This document shows positions 26,288 through 34,603 of a stretch of 64,000 nucleotides of DNA, piece after piece; the first letter of the stretch is position 1, and each line of letters starts with the position of its first letter. Location: contig NZ_LFQU01000012.1 of the NCBI RefSeq assembly GCF_001275135.1, forward strand, positions 1-64,000, written 5' to 3'. The position numbers were made by a program, and so were the translations under genes. Origin of the DNA: Xylanibacter rarus. GTDB lineage: Bacteria; Bacteroidota; Bacteroidia; Bacteroidales; Bacteroidaceae. Below the pieces are notes generated by a model. It was given only the letters and a program-made list of their open reading frames with translations. It made no database searches and had not been told where the DNA came from.

Positions 26288-27826
26288 TTGTCTGTTTTGT
26301 TAAAGTTATTTTACCTTATACTTTTGTGTCTGCTCGTGTCATCTTGTCATGACGCGACAAATAATCATGACAAAAATATTAATTTAGATACATTTTCAGA
26401 CTTACGGGATGAAAAGTATTCTTTGGACATAGTTGATATACGTGAACATATATCCAAAATTGCAAGTGAAGACGGAGTCGCATTGCCCATGGATGGGTTT
26501 GTAAATAAATATTATAAAGAGCAACAACCGTTTTTGTGGATAAACCGTTATGGTATATATGACCGTGCAGATACTCTTTTGAATCTTCTTAAGGGCATTG
26601 ATTATTATGGATTGAGCAAAGACGCTTTTCGTGTCTCTAAAATAGAAAAGGATCTTTACTTGGCACGTAGTTTAGACATAGAGTCTTCAAATGATAATCT
26701 AAACCGAATTTTGGCTCGTTTAGAGTACAACCTGACAAAAGCCTTTTTAAGATATTCTGCAGGACAGTATTTTGGCTTTGTTAATCCTGATTATTTATAT
26801 AATAGTTTGGAAGAGTATCAGGTGGATTCTTTGACAACACGATTCAGACAATTGTGTGATTTAAAAGTCTTACGCCCGGACAAAAAATTCTATTTTAGAG
26901 CCATCAGCCATATTTTGAATGACAGCGTAGCTGAGTTCTGGCATACAACCCTTCCTAAAGGACGTTTGGTCGGTAAGTTGTTGAAAGAGTTGGATAATCC
27001 GAATTTAACCAAATCTGAACGGTTAAGAATATTGTGTAATATCGAACGGTGTCGATGGCGTTTGCGTGGAATGCCTAATACAGATTTGCACAATAAATAT
27101 ATAGTCGTGAATATTCCTTCATTTGAATTATACGCTTTTGACGGTGAAAAATCGCAAACAATGAAGGTATGTTGTGGCGAGATTAATTTCAAGACTCCGA
27201 TACTTACCAGCTGGATTAAGCGCATGGATGTAAATCCGCAATGGATTGTTCCTAAAAGCATTTCCAAAGGATTTTTGCATAATTATTCTTATATGCATAA
27301 AATGGGGATGTTTGTTTTGGACAGAGAAAAGGGTAAGTTGGCTCCTGAGCAGGTCTCATATGATAGAATAATGTCAAATGATCAATATATTGTTCAGGCT
27401 GGAGGTAAAAAGAACTCTTTAGGGCGTATTATTTTCAGATTTGATAATAATTTTTCTGTCTTTCTTCATGACACCTCTGCACCATGGGCGTTCAAGCGCA
27501 CCCAAAGAGCTGTGAGCCATGGTTGTGTTAGAGTAGAGCGTCCTCTGGAACTGGCTTTATTCTTATTAGGCGAACGTGCAGAGGAGATGGAAGACAGATT
27601 ACAGTATTCAATGTCTGTTGATTTTATTAATGATGTAGATTCGTTGAAGAAGAGAAATATAGACAGAAAACGTCTCGTAAATACTTTGAATGTAAATCCG
27701 CCAATACCATTATATATTACCTATTATACAGTTTATGATGGCATTTGTGGACAATTATGCTATTATGATGATGTTTATGGCTATGACGATGTCCTGATAG
27801 AGAAATTGTCTCCGTTTATTGAATAA
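26288..27826 (+). CDS. YcbB-type L,D-transpeptidase, lipoprotein
   Basis: 512 aa. The lipoprotein signal LLCLLVSSC puts the mature protein in an envelope membrane. A helical scaffold domain (about 60-260) with YcbB-like segments such as QPFLWINRYGIYDRADTLLN precedes the YkuD catalytic domain (about 275-430). The active site is SHGCVR with nucleophile Cys413 and upstream His in FLHDTSA. Such enzymes form 3-3 crosslinks in peptidoglycan or attach proteins. No ATG is available before the lipobox, so a TTG at 26288 or another near-cognate codon is used. It ends just before the sigma-factor gene. Confidence 0.85.
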   Translation: MSVLLKLFYLILLCLLVSSCHDATNNHDKNINLDTFSDLRDEKYSLDIVDIREHISKIASEDGVALPMDGFVNKYYKEQQPFLWINRYGIYDRADTLLNLLKGIDYYGLSKDAFRVSKIEKDLYLARSLDIESSNDNLNRILARLEYNLTKAFLRYSAGQYFGFVNPDYLYNSLEEYQVDSLTTRFRQLCDLKVLRPDKKFYFRAISHILNDSVAEFWHTTLPKGRLVGKLLKELDNPNLTKSERLRILCNIERCRWRLRGMPNTDLHNKYIVVNIPSFELYAFDGEKSQTMKVCCGEINFKTPILTSWIKRMDVNPQWIVPKSISKGFLHNYSYMHKMGMFVLDREKGKLAPEQVSYDRIMSNDQYIVQAGGKKNSLGRIIFRFDNNFSVFLHDTSAPWAFKRTQRAVSHGCVRVERPLELALFLLGERAEEMEDRLQYSMSVDFINDVDSLKKRNIDRKRLVNTLNVNPPIPLYITYYTVYDGICGQLCYYDDVYGYDDVLIEKLSPFIE

Positions 27827-27827
27827 T

Positions 27828-28373
27828 ATGGCATTAAGTGAAGATTTAATATGCAGGATGCTGGCCTCTGAAACTACAAGGCGTAAAGCTTTTGATGCAA
27901 TCGTAAAGTTATATGGTGAACGATTGTATTGGAAGATACGTTATATTGTTCTATGTCATGACGACGCTAATGATGTGTTGCAAAATACGTTTCTTAAAGC
28001 ATGGAATAATATTGATTCTTTTCATAAAAAATCAAAGTTATTTACGTGGCTGTGCAGTATTGCCATAAATGAGGCTTTAGATTATTTGCGTAAAAATAAA
28101 AATAATTCAACTATAGATATTTCAGAGTCACCGTCGGTTTCAAAGACTCTTATGGCTGATGAGTATTTTGATGGTGATGAGGCACATGCATTATTGTTAG
28201 AGGCTGTTGCGACATTGCCTGATGTACAGAGGACGGTTTTCAATTTGAAATATTTCGATAATATGAAATATAGTGAAATCAGTGAAATTCTCAACACCTC
28301 AGAAGGCGCGTTGAAGGCCTCGTATCATATTGCAGTAAAAAAGATTTCGGATTATTTTCATCTACATGAATGA
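27828..28373 (+). CDS. ECF-type RNA polymerase sigma factor
   Basis: 181 aa. Region 2 is visible in YGERLYWKIRYIVLCHDDANDVLQNTFLKAW (sigma-70 r2, about residues 25-60) with the -10 recognition segment FTWLCSIAINEALDYLRK. Region 4 has FNLKYFDNMKYSEISEILNTSEGALKASYHIAVKKI, a helix-turn-helix. The ATG at 27828 follows the upstream stop by 1 nt; a TTG in frame 9 nt earlier is less likely. A likely anti-sigma gene and a periplasmic sensor follow, so it controls an envelope response. Confidence 0.9.
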   Translation: MALSEDLICRMLASETTRRKAFDAIVKLYGERLYWKIRYIVLCHDDANDVLQNTFLKAWNNIDSFHKKSKLFTWLCSIAINEALDYLRKNKNNSTIDISESPSVSKTLMADEYFDGDEAHALLLEAVATLPDVQRTVFNLKYFDNMKYSEISEILNTSEGALKASYHIAVKKISDYFHLHE

Positions 28374-28445
28374 CTTTTTTTGACAGGCAATTAAACTTTT
28401 AATGGGAAGTTCCGTCATAGAATAAAAGAATAATAATTATTTATT

Positions 28446-28814
28446 ATGAAAGAAGAACAATTGCTTAAACAAAAATTTGGCAGCCAGCGGCCATTTAAAG
28501 TTCCTGAAGGCTATTTTGATTCTTTGGAGAAGAGTCTGATGCAGAACGTGGTTGAGCCAGCCGTACCTAATAAGCGCCCTGCAATAAAAGCGTTTATGCG
28601 TCCTTTGAAGTGGGCCGCATGTTTTGCTGCGGTTCTTCTAGTTTCCGGAACAATATATTTTAATAGTTTAGAAAAAGAATCTTATCAGAATCACGCAGAC
28701 AATATATCAGAAAATATGTCATCTTCAGTTTATGCTGATTATATTTTAGACGAAATTTCAGATTATGCCATGCTTGATAATGATGACATTTATTCTTATG
28801 TGGAAAATGAATGA
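28446..28814 (+). CDS. Predicted membrane-bound anti-sigma factor
   Basis: 122 aa. The cytoplasmic N-terminus carries FKVPEGYFDSLEKSL, a motif common in Bacteroidetes proteins encoded after ECF sigma genes. One membrane helix (about 58-75, WAACFAAVLLVSGTIYF) is followed by an acidic periplasmic tail rich in Asp and Tyr. No zinc anti-sigma (ZAS) His-x3-Cys-x2-Cys motif, so the mechanism is not the classical one. The function is inferred mainly from position after the sigma gene. Confidence 0.7.
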   Translation: MKEEQLLKQKFGSQRPFKVPEGYFDSLEKSLMQNVVEPAVPNKRPAIKAFMRPLKWAACFAAVLLVSGTIYFNSLEKESYQNHADNISENMSSSVYADYILDEISDYAMLDNDDIYSYVENE

Positions 28815-28824
28815 TAATAATAAA

Positions 28825-29265
28825 ATGAGAAGATTTATAATTTGTTTATTCTTTATATTAGCATTTAATATATCAGATGCACAGAATAAGAATAGACATT
28901 TTACACCAGAACGTTTTCAAGCAGAATTAGAGCAGTATATCACACGAAAGGCGGGCTTGTCTCCAAAAGAGGCTTCAGAATTCTTTCCGCTTTATTCGGA
29001 AATGTTACGTAAGCAGCGGTCAATTCATGATGAACTTAAAAAATTAAAACGAATAAAGCCGACAACGGATGCTGAATGTAAAAAGAATCTTATGAAGCGT
29101 GATAAGTGTGAAATTGAAATAAAACAACTTCAGAAAACTTATCATGAAAAATTTATGCAGATATTACCTGCGGGCAAAGTCTATGACATTGTGAAAGCAG
29201 AAGAGCGTTTCCATCGGCAGATCTTTAAACGGGCTGCAGATAAAATGAGGCATAAGAAAAAGTGA
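28825..29265 (+). CDS. Periplasmic Spy/CpxP-like sensor protein
   Basis: About 146 aa with a signal peptide (MRRFIICLFFILAFNISDAQ). The mature part is all-helical, basic and charged (RFQAELEQYITRKAGLSPKE, then FFPLYSEMLRKQRSIHDELK), as in Spy/CpxP/ZraP-like periplasmic chaperone-sensors found with sigma/anti-sigma pairs in Bacteroidetes. I chose the Met at 28825 because it gives a clean signal peptide; a Met at 28807 overlaps the upstream gene. Third gene of the module. Confidence 0.7.
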   Translation: MRRFIICLFFILAFNISDAQNKNRHFTPERFQAELEQYITRKAGLSPKEASEFFPLYSEMLRKQRSIHDELKKLKRIKPTTDAECKKNLMKRDKCEIEIKQLQKTYHEKFMQILPAGKVYDIVKAEERFHRQIFKRAADKMRHKKK

Positions 29266-29589
29266 TAATAACGAAACTTTGTTTTGTAGTTTTATATATT
29301 ATCCAATAATAATATTGTTGTTTGTCTGATTATAAATATAACTTGATGATTTTATATTTCTTGTGGTAATGTTATAATAAATATAATTAATTTAATGTCG
29401 AATTATAGACTTATAAACCCATTGGTTTCATTAATGAAAATCAATGGGTTTTTAGTTATAACTCAATGAGTTTTTGCATAAAACTCATTGAGTTATTTTA
29501 AATGAATATTTGATGTTAAAATTTTTACTGACCACGCTTTTGTGGAACAAACAAAAGCGTATAGGAATAAACAACATCCATTCGAAGTG
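29266..29589. other. Intergenic region with three consecutive hairpins
   Basis: Between the convergent sensor gene (+) and glycosidase gene (-) three inverted repeats stand in a row: 29415-29424 with 29442-29451, 29458-29473 with 29481-29496 (16 bp perfect), and 29534-29543 with 29551-29560. The first two are followed by T-runs on the plus strand or preceded by A-rich tracts, so they fit convergent terminators. No ORF. Confidence 0.65.
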
Positions 29590-31275
29590 TTATCTTTTAA
29601 TCATAAAGTATCCTAATCTATGTGCTATGTCTTTTTTATTTAATGATAATAGAATGTAACACCCATTCTCAAGATTGCTTATATCTGCATATTTGCCTTT
29701 GTATGGATGTATTGAAATTATATTACCTGCCAGACTTTTTACTATAACGTATTCGCTATCTAAGGTTTTCCCTTTGTCTGGTAATAAAAGTTTCTTGCCG
29801 TCATTTTTAATAAATTTGTCTGTGATTGCAGATTTGTCAGACTGTTTTTGCTGTGTGGGAAGGCTTTCATTGCCATAACGGTCTATACTAGTAACCGCAT
29901 AAAAGAGGTCGCATTTTGAGTCTGTTTCAATTGCAATATAGTTATCTTTTATCCTTGTCGCCAAGATGTTCCTGCTGTCATTTATATCAACAGGATATTT
30001 CTTACTGACGTAAACATTATACATAATGCCGCCATAATTGTTATCTGATTTATCCCATGTTATAATTTCATTTTTATCTGTAACTTTTACAGATAAATTT
30101 TGTGGTGATTGTGGCACCGGAGCTTTTGCCCATTCCATTGGAGGAGTTAAAGCAGGATATAGATTGAATTCATCTTTTGTGAATGAATACAGCCCTTTGG
30201 TATTATCATAAAAGAATTTGTTCCTAAAGAAGGCATAGCCCATGCCATGACTTCTCGTAACATACATTTGACGCTTAATCTCATCTATATTCCAATTACC
30301 TTCGGAGGTGTCTAGAAAATAAATGCCCAATCCTGGTATTATTGTCCTGTTATTGCAATTTTCTTTCCAGTCTATGGCAAAAGGATAGAATTGATTTCCG
30401 CGAAAGTACATCATGGGATAAAGCTGATCCATTAGGCCTTGTTTGATCCAGCTTTGGGCATCCTGGCATCCTTTTTTATATGCACTCCATCCACGGCTGG
30501 AATATCTGGTGAGATCATCGTATTTGCCAATTGGGGCACAGCTTAGTTTCACCCATGGTTTTGTACTTTTTACTTTGTTGTAAATCTCTTTTACAATGTT
30601 TGTAATATTTTTTCTTGCTTTAGAAAGTGGTATCTCCAATTTCCATTTTTCGGGATATCTTATATAATCAAGATGTATTCCGTCTATATCGTAATTGTCG
30701 GAGATTTCTTTACAAATATCTGATATATATTGAGCAGCCAAAATATTTGAAGGGTCTATAAATCCTTCTCCACCGTTTTTGATTACTAAGTTGGGATATT
30801 TATTGCGTAATGTTCTACAGCCTATTCCGTTCCATTTTCCTACAGGAATTGTAACTATCCATGCATGCAGTTCCATACCTCTTTTATGGCATTCTGCTAT
30901 TGCAAATTCCAACGGGTCATATCCGGGGGATTTGCCAGGAAAGCCGGAACAGCATCCGTCCCAAGGCTCTATGGATGAAGGATAAATAACCGTGCCTCTT
31001 ATTCTTGTCTGGAATAATATAGTATTAATATTTGCCTTTTTCAGCTTGTCAAGTATGTCAATTAATTCTTTCTTTTGCTTTATTATTGATGTTTCCGTTT
31101 GCGCATAGCTGTGTGGCCAGTCAAGTCCGCCTATTGTTGTAAGCCACACGGCCCTGACCTCGTATTTGGGATGTTGCCTGAAAACAAAGCTTTGGGAATT
31201 GCATGTTTCTGAAAAGCATATAAATAACAATATGATTACTATATTGAGGAATGATTGCTTGATTGAAATTTTCAT
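29590..31275 (-). CDS. Family 10 glycosyl hydrolase-like (GHL10/DUF187) protein
   Basis: 561 aa with a signal peptide (about residues 1-28; Cys18 and Cys25 do not form an ideal lipobox). The GHL10 TIM-barrel-like domain (about 38-340) shows EVRAVWLTTIGGLDWP, INTILFQTRIRG, GMELHAWIV and the acidic DGIHLDYIRYP near 215. A fibronectin type III-like segment follows (about 385-470). These proteins probably act on peptidoglycan or another envelope glycan; the activity is not proven. A promoter lies at 31302-31331. Confidence 0.88.
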   Translation of the reverse strand: MKISIKQSFLNIVIILLFICFSETCNSQSFVFRQHPKYEVRAVWLTTIGGLDWPHSYAQTETSIIKQKKELIDILDKLKKANINTILFQTRIRGTVIYPSSIEPWDGCCSGFPGKSPGYDPLEFAIAECHKRGMELHAWIVTIPVGKWNGIGCRTLRNKYPNLVIKNGGEGFIDPSNILAAQYISDICKEISDNYDIDGIHLDYIRYPEKWKLEIPLSKARKNITNIVKEIYNKVKSTKPWVKLSCAPIGKYDDLTRYSSRGWSAYKKGCQDAQSWIKQGLMDQLYPMMYFRGNQFYPFAIDWKENCNNRTIIPGLGIYFLDTSEGNWNIDEIKRQMYVTRSHGMGYAFFRNKFFYDNTKGLYSFTKDEFNLYPALTPPMEWAKAPVPQSPQNLSVKVTDKNEIITWDKSDNNYGGIMYNVYVSKKYPVDINDSRNILATRIKDNYIAIETDSKCDLFYAVTSIDRYGNESLPTQQKQSDKSAITDKFIKNDGKKLLLPDKGKTLDSEYVIVKSLAGNIISIHPYKGKYADISNLENGCYILLSLNKKDIAHRLGYFMIKR

Positions 31276-31301
31276 TTGATATTTGTAAATCGATTATGAT
31301 G

Positions 31302-31331
31302 CAAAGTTATATTATTTTTTTGTTTTTCAAA
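31302..31331 (-). promoter_or_regulatory. Promoter of the GHL10 gene
   Basis: On the minus strand TTTG (31331-31328), 18-nt spacer, TAacTTTG (31309-31302), ending 27 nt before the ATG. Confidence 0.65.
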
Positions 31332-31340
31332 TTAAATATG

Positions 31341-31348
31341 TACTTTTG
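31341..31348 (+). promoter_or_regulatory. -7 box for the outer-membrane barrel gene
   Basis: TActTTTGC on the plus strand, 126 nt before the ATG at 31474. This gives a longer leader than most genes here. It stands back-to-back with the GHL10 promoter. Confidence 0.5.
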
Positions 31349-31473
31349 CATATGATAGGGAATAATGAAAATGATAAAAACATACATTTGTATGAAAGTA
31401 AAATTTTATATAGTGTTTTATATCAGTTCATTAATTCTATATTCGTTGATACTAAAAAATAAACAATGTATAT

Positions 31474-31959
31474 ATGAAAAAAATTGTAATGTTGATAGCC
31501 TTTATGGCGTTTGCTCTTTCTGGATATTCTCAGTTTGAGCAAGGTAAGTATTATGTTGGTGCATCTCTTACAGGACTGGATCTTAGTTATAGCGGAGCAG
31601 AAAATTTTAATATCGGTCTTGATTTAAAAGGTGGATATCTTTTGGCTGACGACTGGATGATAACAGCTCAGGCTGGTATACAGCATAGTGGAAATGATGA
31701 TGTCGCAAATTCTTATTCTATAGGCATTGGAGGACGCTATTATATAGTTCAAAATGGATTGTATCTTGGTGTTAATGCAAAATTGATACATGCAAATCAT
31801 AATTACAACGATTTGATGCCGGGTATAGAAGTCGGATATGCGTTCTTCTTAAATAGAACAGTAACGATTGAACCTGCCGTATATTACGACCAGTCGTTTA
31901 AGAATCACTCTGATTTTTCTAAAATCGGTTTACGTATAGGCGTAGGTGTTTATTTATAG
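31474..31959 (+). CDS. Small outer-membrane beta-barrel protein
   Basis: 161 aa with a signal peptide (MKKIVMLIAFMAFALSGYSQ). The mature protein has eight short amphipathic strands with glycine turns (YYVGASLTGLDLSYSG, NIGLDLKGGYLL, YSIGIGGRYYIV) and ends SKIGLRIGVGVYL, the barrel-terminal aromatic/hydrophobic pattern. This fits an 8-stranded OmpW/OmpX-like fold. Function unknown. It is 23 nt upstream of nadC and may be co-transcribed. Confidence 0.8.
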   Translation: MKKIVMLIAFMAFALSGYSQFEQGKYYVGASLTGLDLSYSGAENFNIGLDLKGGYLLADDWMITAQAGIQHSGNDDVANSYSIGIGGRYYIVQNGLYLGVNAKLIHANHNYNDLMPGIEVGYAFFLNRTVTIEPAVYYDQSFKNHSDFSKIGLRIGVGVYL

Positions 31960-31982
31960 AACTTTGAATAAAATTTTTTAAT

Positions 31983-32831
31983 ATGTATTCAGTTGATGAA
32001 TTAGAAGACAGACTTATTGATCTGTCTTTTGCCGAGGATATCGGTGATGGTGACCACACTACATTGTGTTGTATTCCGGAAAGTGCCATGGGTAAGTCAC
32101 ATTTGCTTATTAAGGAGGATGGTATTCTGGCAGGTGTGGAAGTGGCAAAAAGGGTATTTGCAAGATTTGATCCTTCTCTTGAGGTGCAAGTGCTTATCGA
32201 AGATGGCTCTCATGTAAAGAAGGGCGATATTGCAATGATTGTGTCTGGAAAGGTACGATCTTTGTTGCAAACAGAACGTCTCATGCTGAACATAATGCAA
32301 AGAATGAGCGGTATAGCAACAACCACAAATAAGTATGTTGAGTTGCTTAAAGGAACAAAAACACATGTCTTGGATACAAGAAAAACAACTCCTGGTATGC
32401 GTATGCTCGAAAAGCAGGCTGTGAAGATAGGTGGAGGAGTGAATCACCGTATAGGATTGTTTGACATGATTCTTCTGAAGGATAATCACGTAGATTTTGC
32501 CGGTGGAATAAATAACGCAATAGACAGATGTCATGATTATTTGAAAGCAAATTCGCTTGATTTAAAAATTGAGATAGAAGTACGTAATTTTGACGAATTG
32601 CAGCAAGTGCTTGATCATGGCGGTATAGACAGAATCATGTTGGATAATTTTTCTGTAGATGATACGCGTAAAGCTGTTAAAATGATAAATGGAAAATATG
32701 AGACGGAATCAAGTGGAGGTATTACTTTTGATACGATAAGGAGTTATGCTGAATGCGGTGTCGATTTCGTTTCTGTCGGGGCATTGACCCATTCTGTTAA
32801 GTGTCTTGATATGAGCTTTAAAGCTTGTTAA
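31983..32831 (+). CDS. nadC: Nicotinate-nucleotide pyrophosphorylase (carboxylating)
   Basis: 282 aa type II phosphoribosyltransferase. Converts quinolinate and PRPP to nicotinate mononucleotide in de novo NAD synthesis. Signatures are EDIGDGDHTTL near residue 18, LLQTERLMLNIMQRMSGIAT near 93, DTRKTTPGMRMLEKQAVK near 132 (quinolinate/PRPP site) and IMLDNFS near 218. Full length. nadA and nadB are not in the window. A 76-nt imperfect hairpin follows. Confidence 0.95.
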   Translation: MYSVDELEDRLIDLSFAEDIGDGDHTTLCCIPESAMGKSHLLIKEDGILAGVEVAKRVFARFDPSLEVQVLIEDGSHVKKGDIAMIVSGKVRSLLQTERLMLNIMQRMSGIATTTNKYVELLKGTKTHVLDTRKTTPGMRMLEKQAVKIGGGVNHRIGLFDMILLKDNHVDFAGGINNAIDRCHDYLKANSLDLKIEIEVRNFDELQQVLDHGGIDRIMLDNFSVDDTRKAVKMINGKYETESSGGITFDTIRSYAECGVDFVSVGALTHSVKCLDMSFKAC

Positions 32832-32841
32832 TAGATTAATT

Positions 32842-32917
32842 ATATTTACATACTGATAAACGTTCTCTTTTGACCCTAATAGTGCATTCTATAGAACGTC
32901 TTTCAGTATGTAAATAT
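32842..32917 (+). terminator. Large hairpin between nadC and the M23 gene
   Basis: Outer arms 32842-32856 (ATATTTACATACTGA) and 32903-32917 are perfectly complementary over 15 bp. An inner stem pairs 32860-32866 (ACGTTCT) with 32893-32899, separated by a 3x3 internal loop; the apical loop is 26 nt. It could end nadC transcription, but the long stem and large loop are more elaborate than usual and there is no strong T-run. Confidence 0.45.
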
Positions 32918-32952
32918 GTTTATAATTTGTTTTTAAACTTTGTTTTTAGAAA

Positions 32953-34589
32953 ATGTTTAGTTTGTTTTCATCTTTGATTCTTGCTGCAATTACGAGTTTT
33001 AGTTCTCCCGTGAATTATCCAATTTCATTGGCCGGCAACTTTGGTGAGCCGCGTCCAAATCATTTTCATGGTGGAATAGACATCAGGACAGAGCAGGTTG
33101 AAGGCAAACCGATATTTTCTGTAGCTGATGGTTATGTTAGTAGAATAACTGTTGGGCTTGATGGCTTTGGGTATGCAGTTTATGTGAACCATCCTGGTGG
33201 TAAGACAAGTGTATATTGTCATTTAAAAAAGTTTATACCGCAGCTTGGTGCTATTGTGCAGAAATGGCAATATCTAAACCAAAGCTATTTTGTTGATGTG
33301 AGATTAAAGCCTACAGACTTTCCTGTTGCCAGAGGACAACTTATTGCTGTTAGCGGAAATTCCGGAGCAAGTCGTGCTCCGCATTTGCATCTTGAATTTC
33401 ATGATACAAAAACATGGAGTTATCTTGATCCATTGCAGTACTTGAAAGAGTATGTCGTAGATAAGACAAGGCCTATTGCACATGCGTTTATGGCTTATCC
33501 TATTGAAGGTAAAGGTGTCTTTTGCGGATCGGTCCAAAAGCAGTCTTATGGTTTTGCATCTTCTTCGTTGTCGCGTGTATTTACAGCTTGGGGAGAGGTC
33601 GGATTTGGTATATGGGCGAATGATTACATGGAAGGGAGTTATGGAATACTTGGAATCAGGAATACCCGGTTAACCGTTGATGGAAAATTGGTTTTTGAGA
33701 GTGACATAGACAGCATACCGGTTCGTTGTAATAGGATGGTTAACTCTTGGGGGGATTATGATCACTATTGCCGGACGCATGTATGGTATATGAAGTCGTT
33801 TAAGGAACCGGGAAATAGCTTGCCGATACTTCATGCTTTGAATAATAGTGGAATAATAAATATTGATCAGGAGCGTGATTATAAATTTGTTTATACAATA
33901 TCTGATGTTTTTGGTAATTCTTATGATTATTCTTTTGTTGTAAAAGGTGTAAAACAGCAGATTCCCAAAAAGAGAAAACCGGATTTGATAAATTTGATGA
34001 GTTATGAAAGATTTAATCATCTGCAACGTCCGGGGGTAAGCTTGTTACTTCCAAAAGGGACCTTGCCTGATAATGTTGAATTGCACCCTAATGTAAAGTT
34101 TCAACCAGAATCATTATCAGACTCATGGCGATTCTATAATAAATCATATCCTATCTTTGGATGGGCAACAATAAAGATTAAATTGAATAAACCTGTTAAA
34201 GATACGGATAAGTTATACGTCGTAAGTCATTTTGGCATAGATAAATACATGGGTGGAACTTATAAGGATGGCTGGGTCATAACTAAGATAAGAGAATTAG
34301 GTGCTGAGTATGAAATCTGTTACGATGATGTTCCGCCTCATGTGTCGGTATCTGGAACTTCAGGTAATATACGTGTTCAAGCATCAGACTCTGGTAGTGG
34401 ATTAAAATATATTAAGGGATTTGTAGATGGTAAGTTTGTTCTTTTAGAGTACAAAGAAAAAATAATATATATGTATGTAATTTGAAGAATGCTCCTGTCT
34501 TACGTACAGGAGGCATGCATATGCTTAAAATTATTGCTGCAGATAAACTTGATAACCAAAGAATCATAATGGAAAATTTTAAGTATTAA
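32953..34589 (+). pseudogene. M23 family metallopeptidase, frameshifted near the 3' end
   Basis: Secreted LytM/M23 peptidoglycan endopeptidase with an N-terminal signal-like segment. Zinc ligands are His39 and Asp43 (HGGID) and His146 (HLHLE). The uninterrupted frame ends at 34485 (510 aa) in an unnatural tail (IIYMYVI). Adding one A to the A6 run at 34457-34462 restores about 35 further residues (NLKNAPVLRTGGMHMLKIIA, then DKLDNQRIIMENFKY) ending at 34589, which fits the expected final beta-strands of the C-terminal domain. The catalytic domain is intact either way. Probable homopolymer error. Confidence 0.85.
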
Positions 34590-34603
34590 TAATTATATCG
34601 CTT

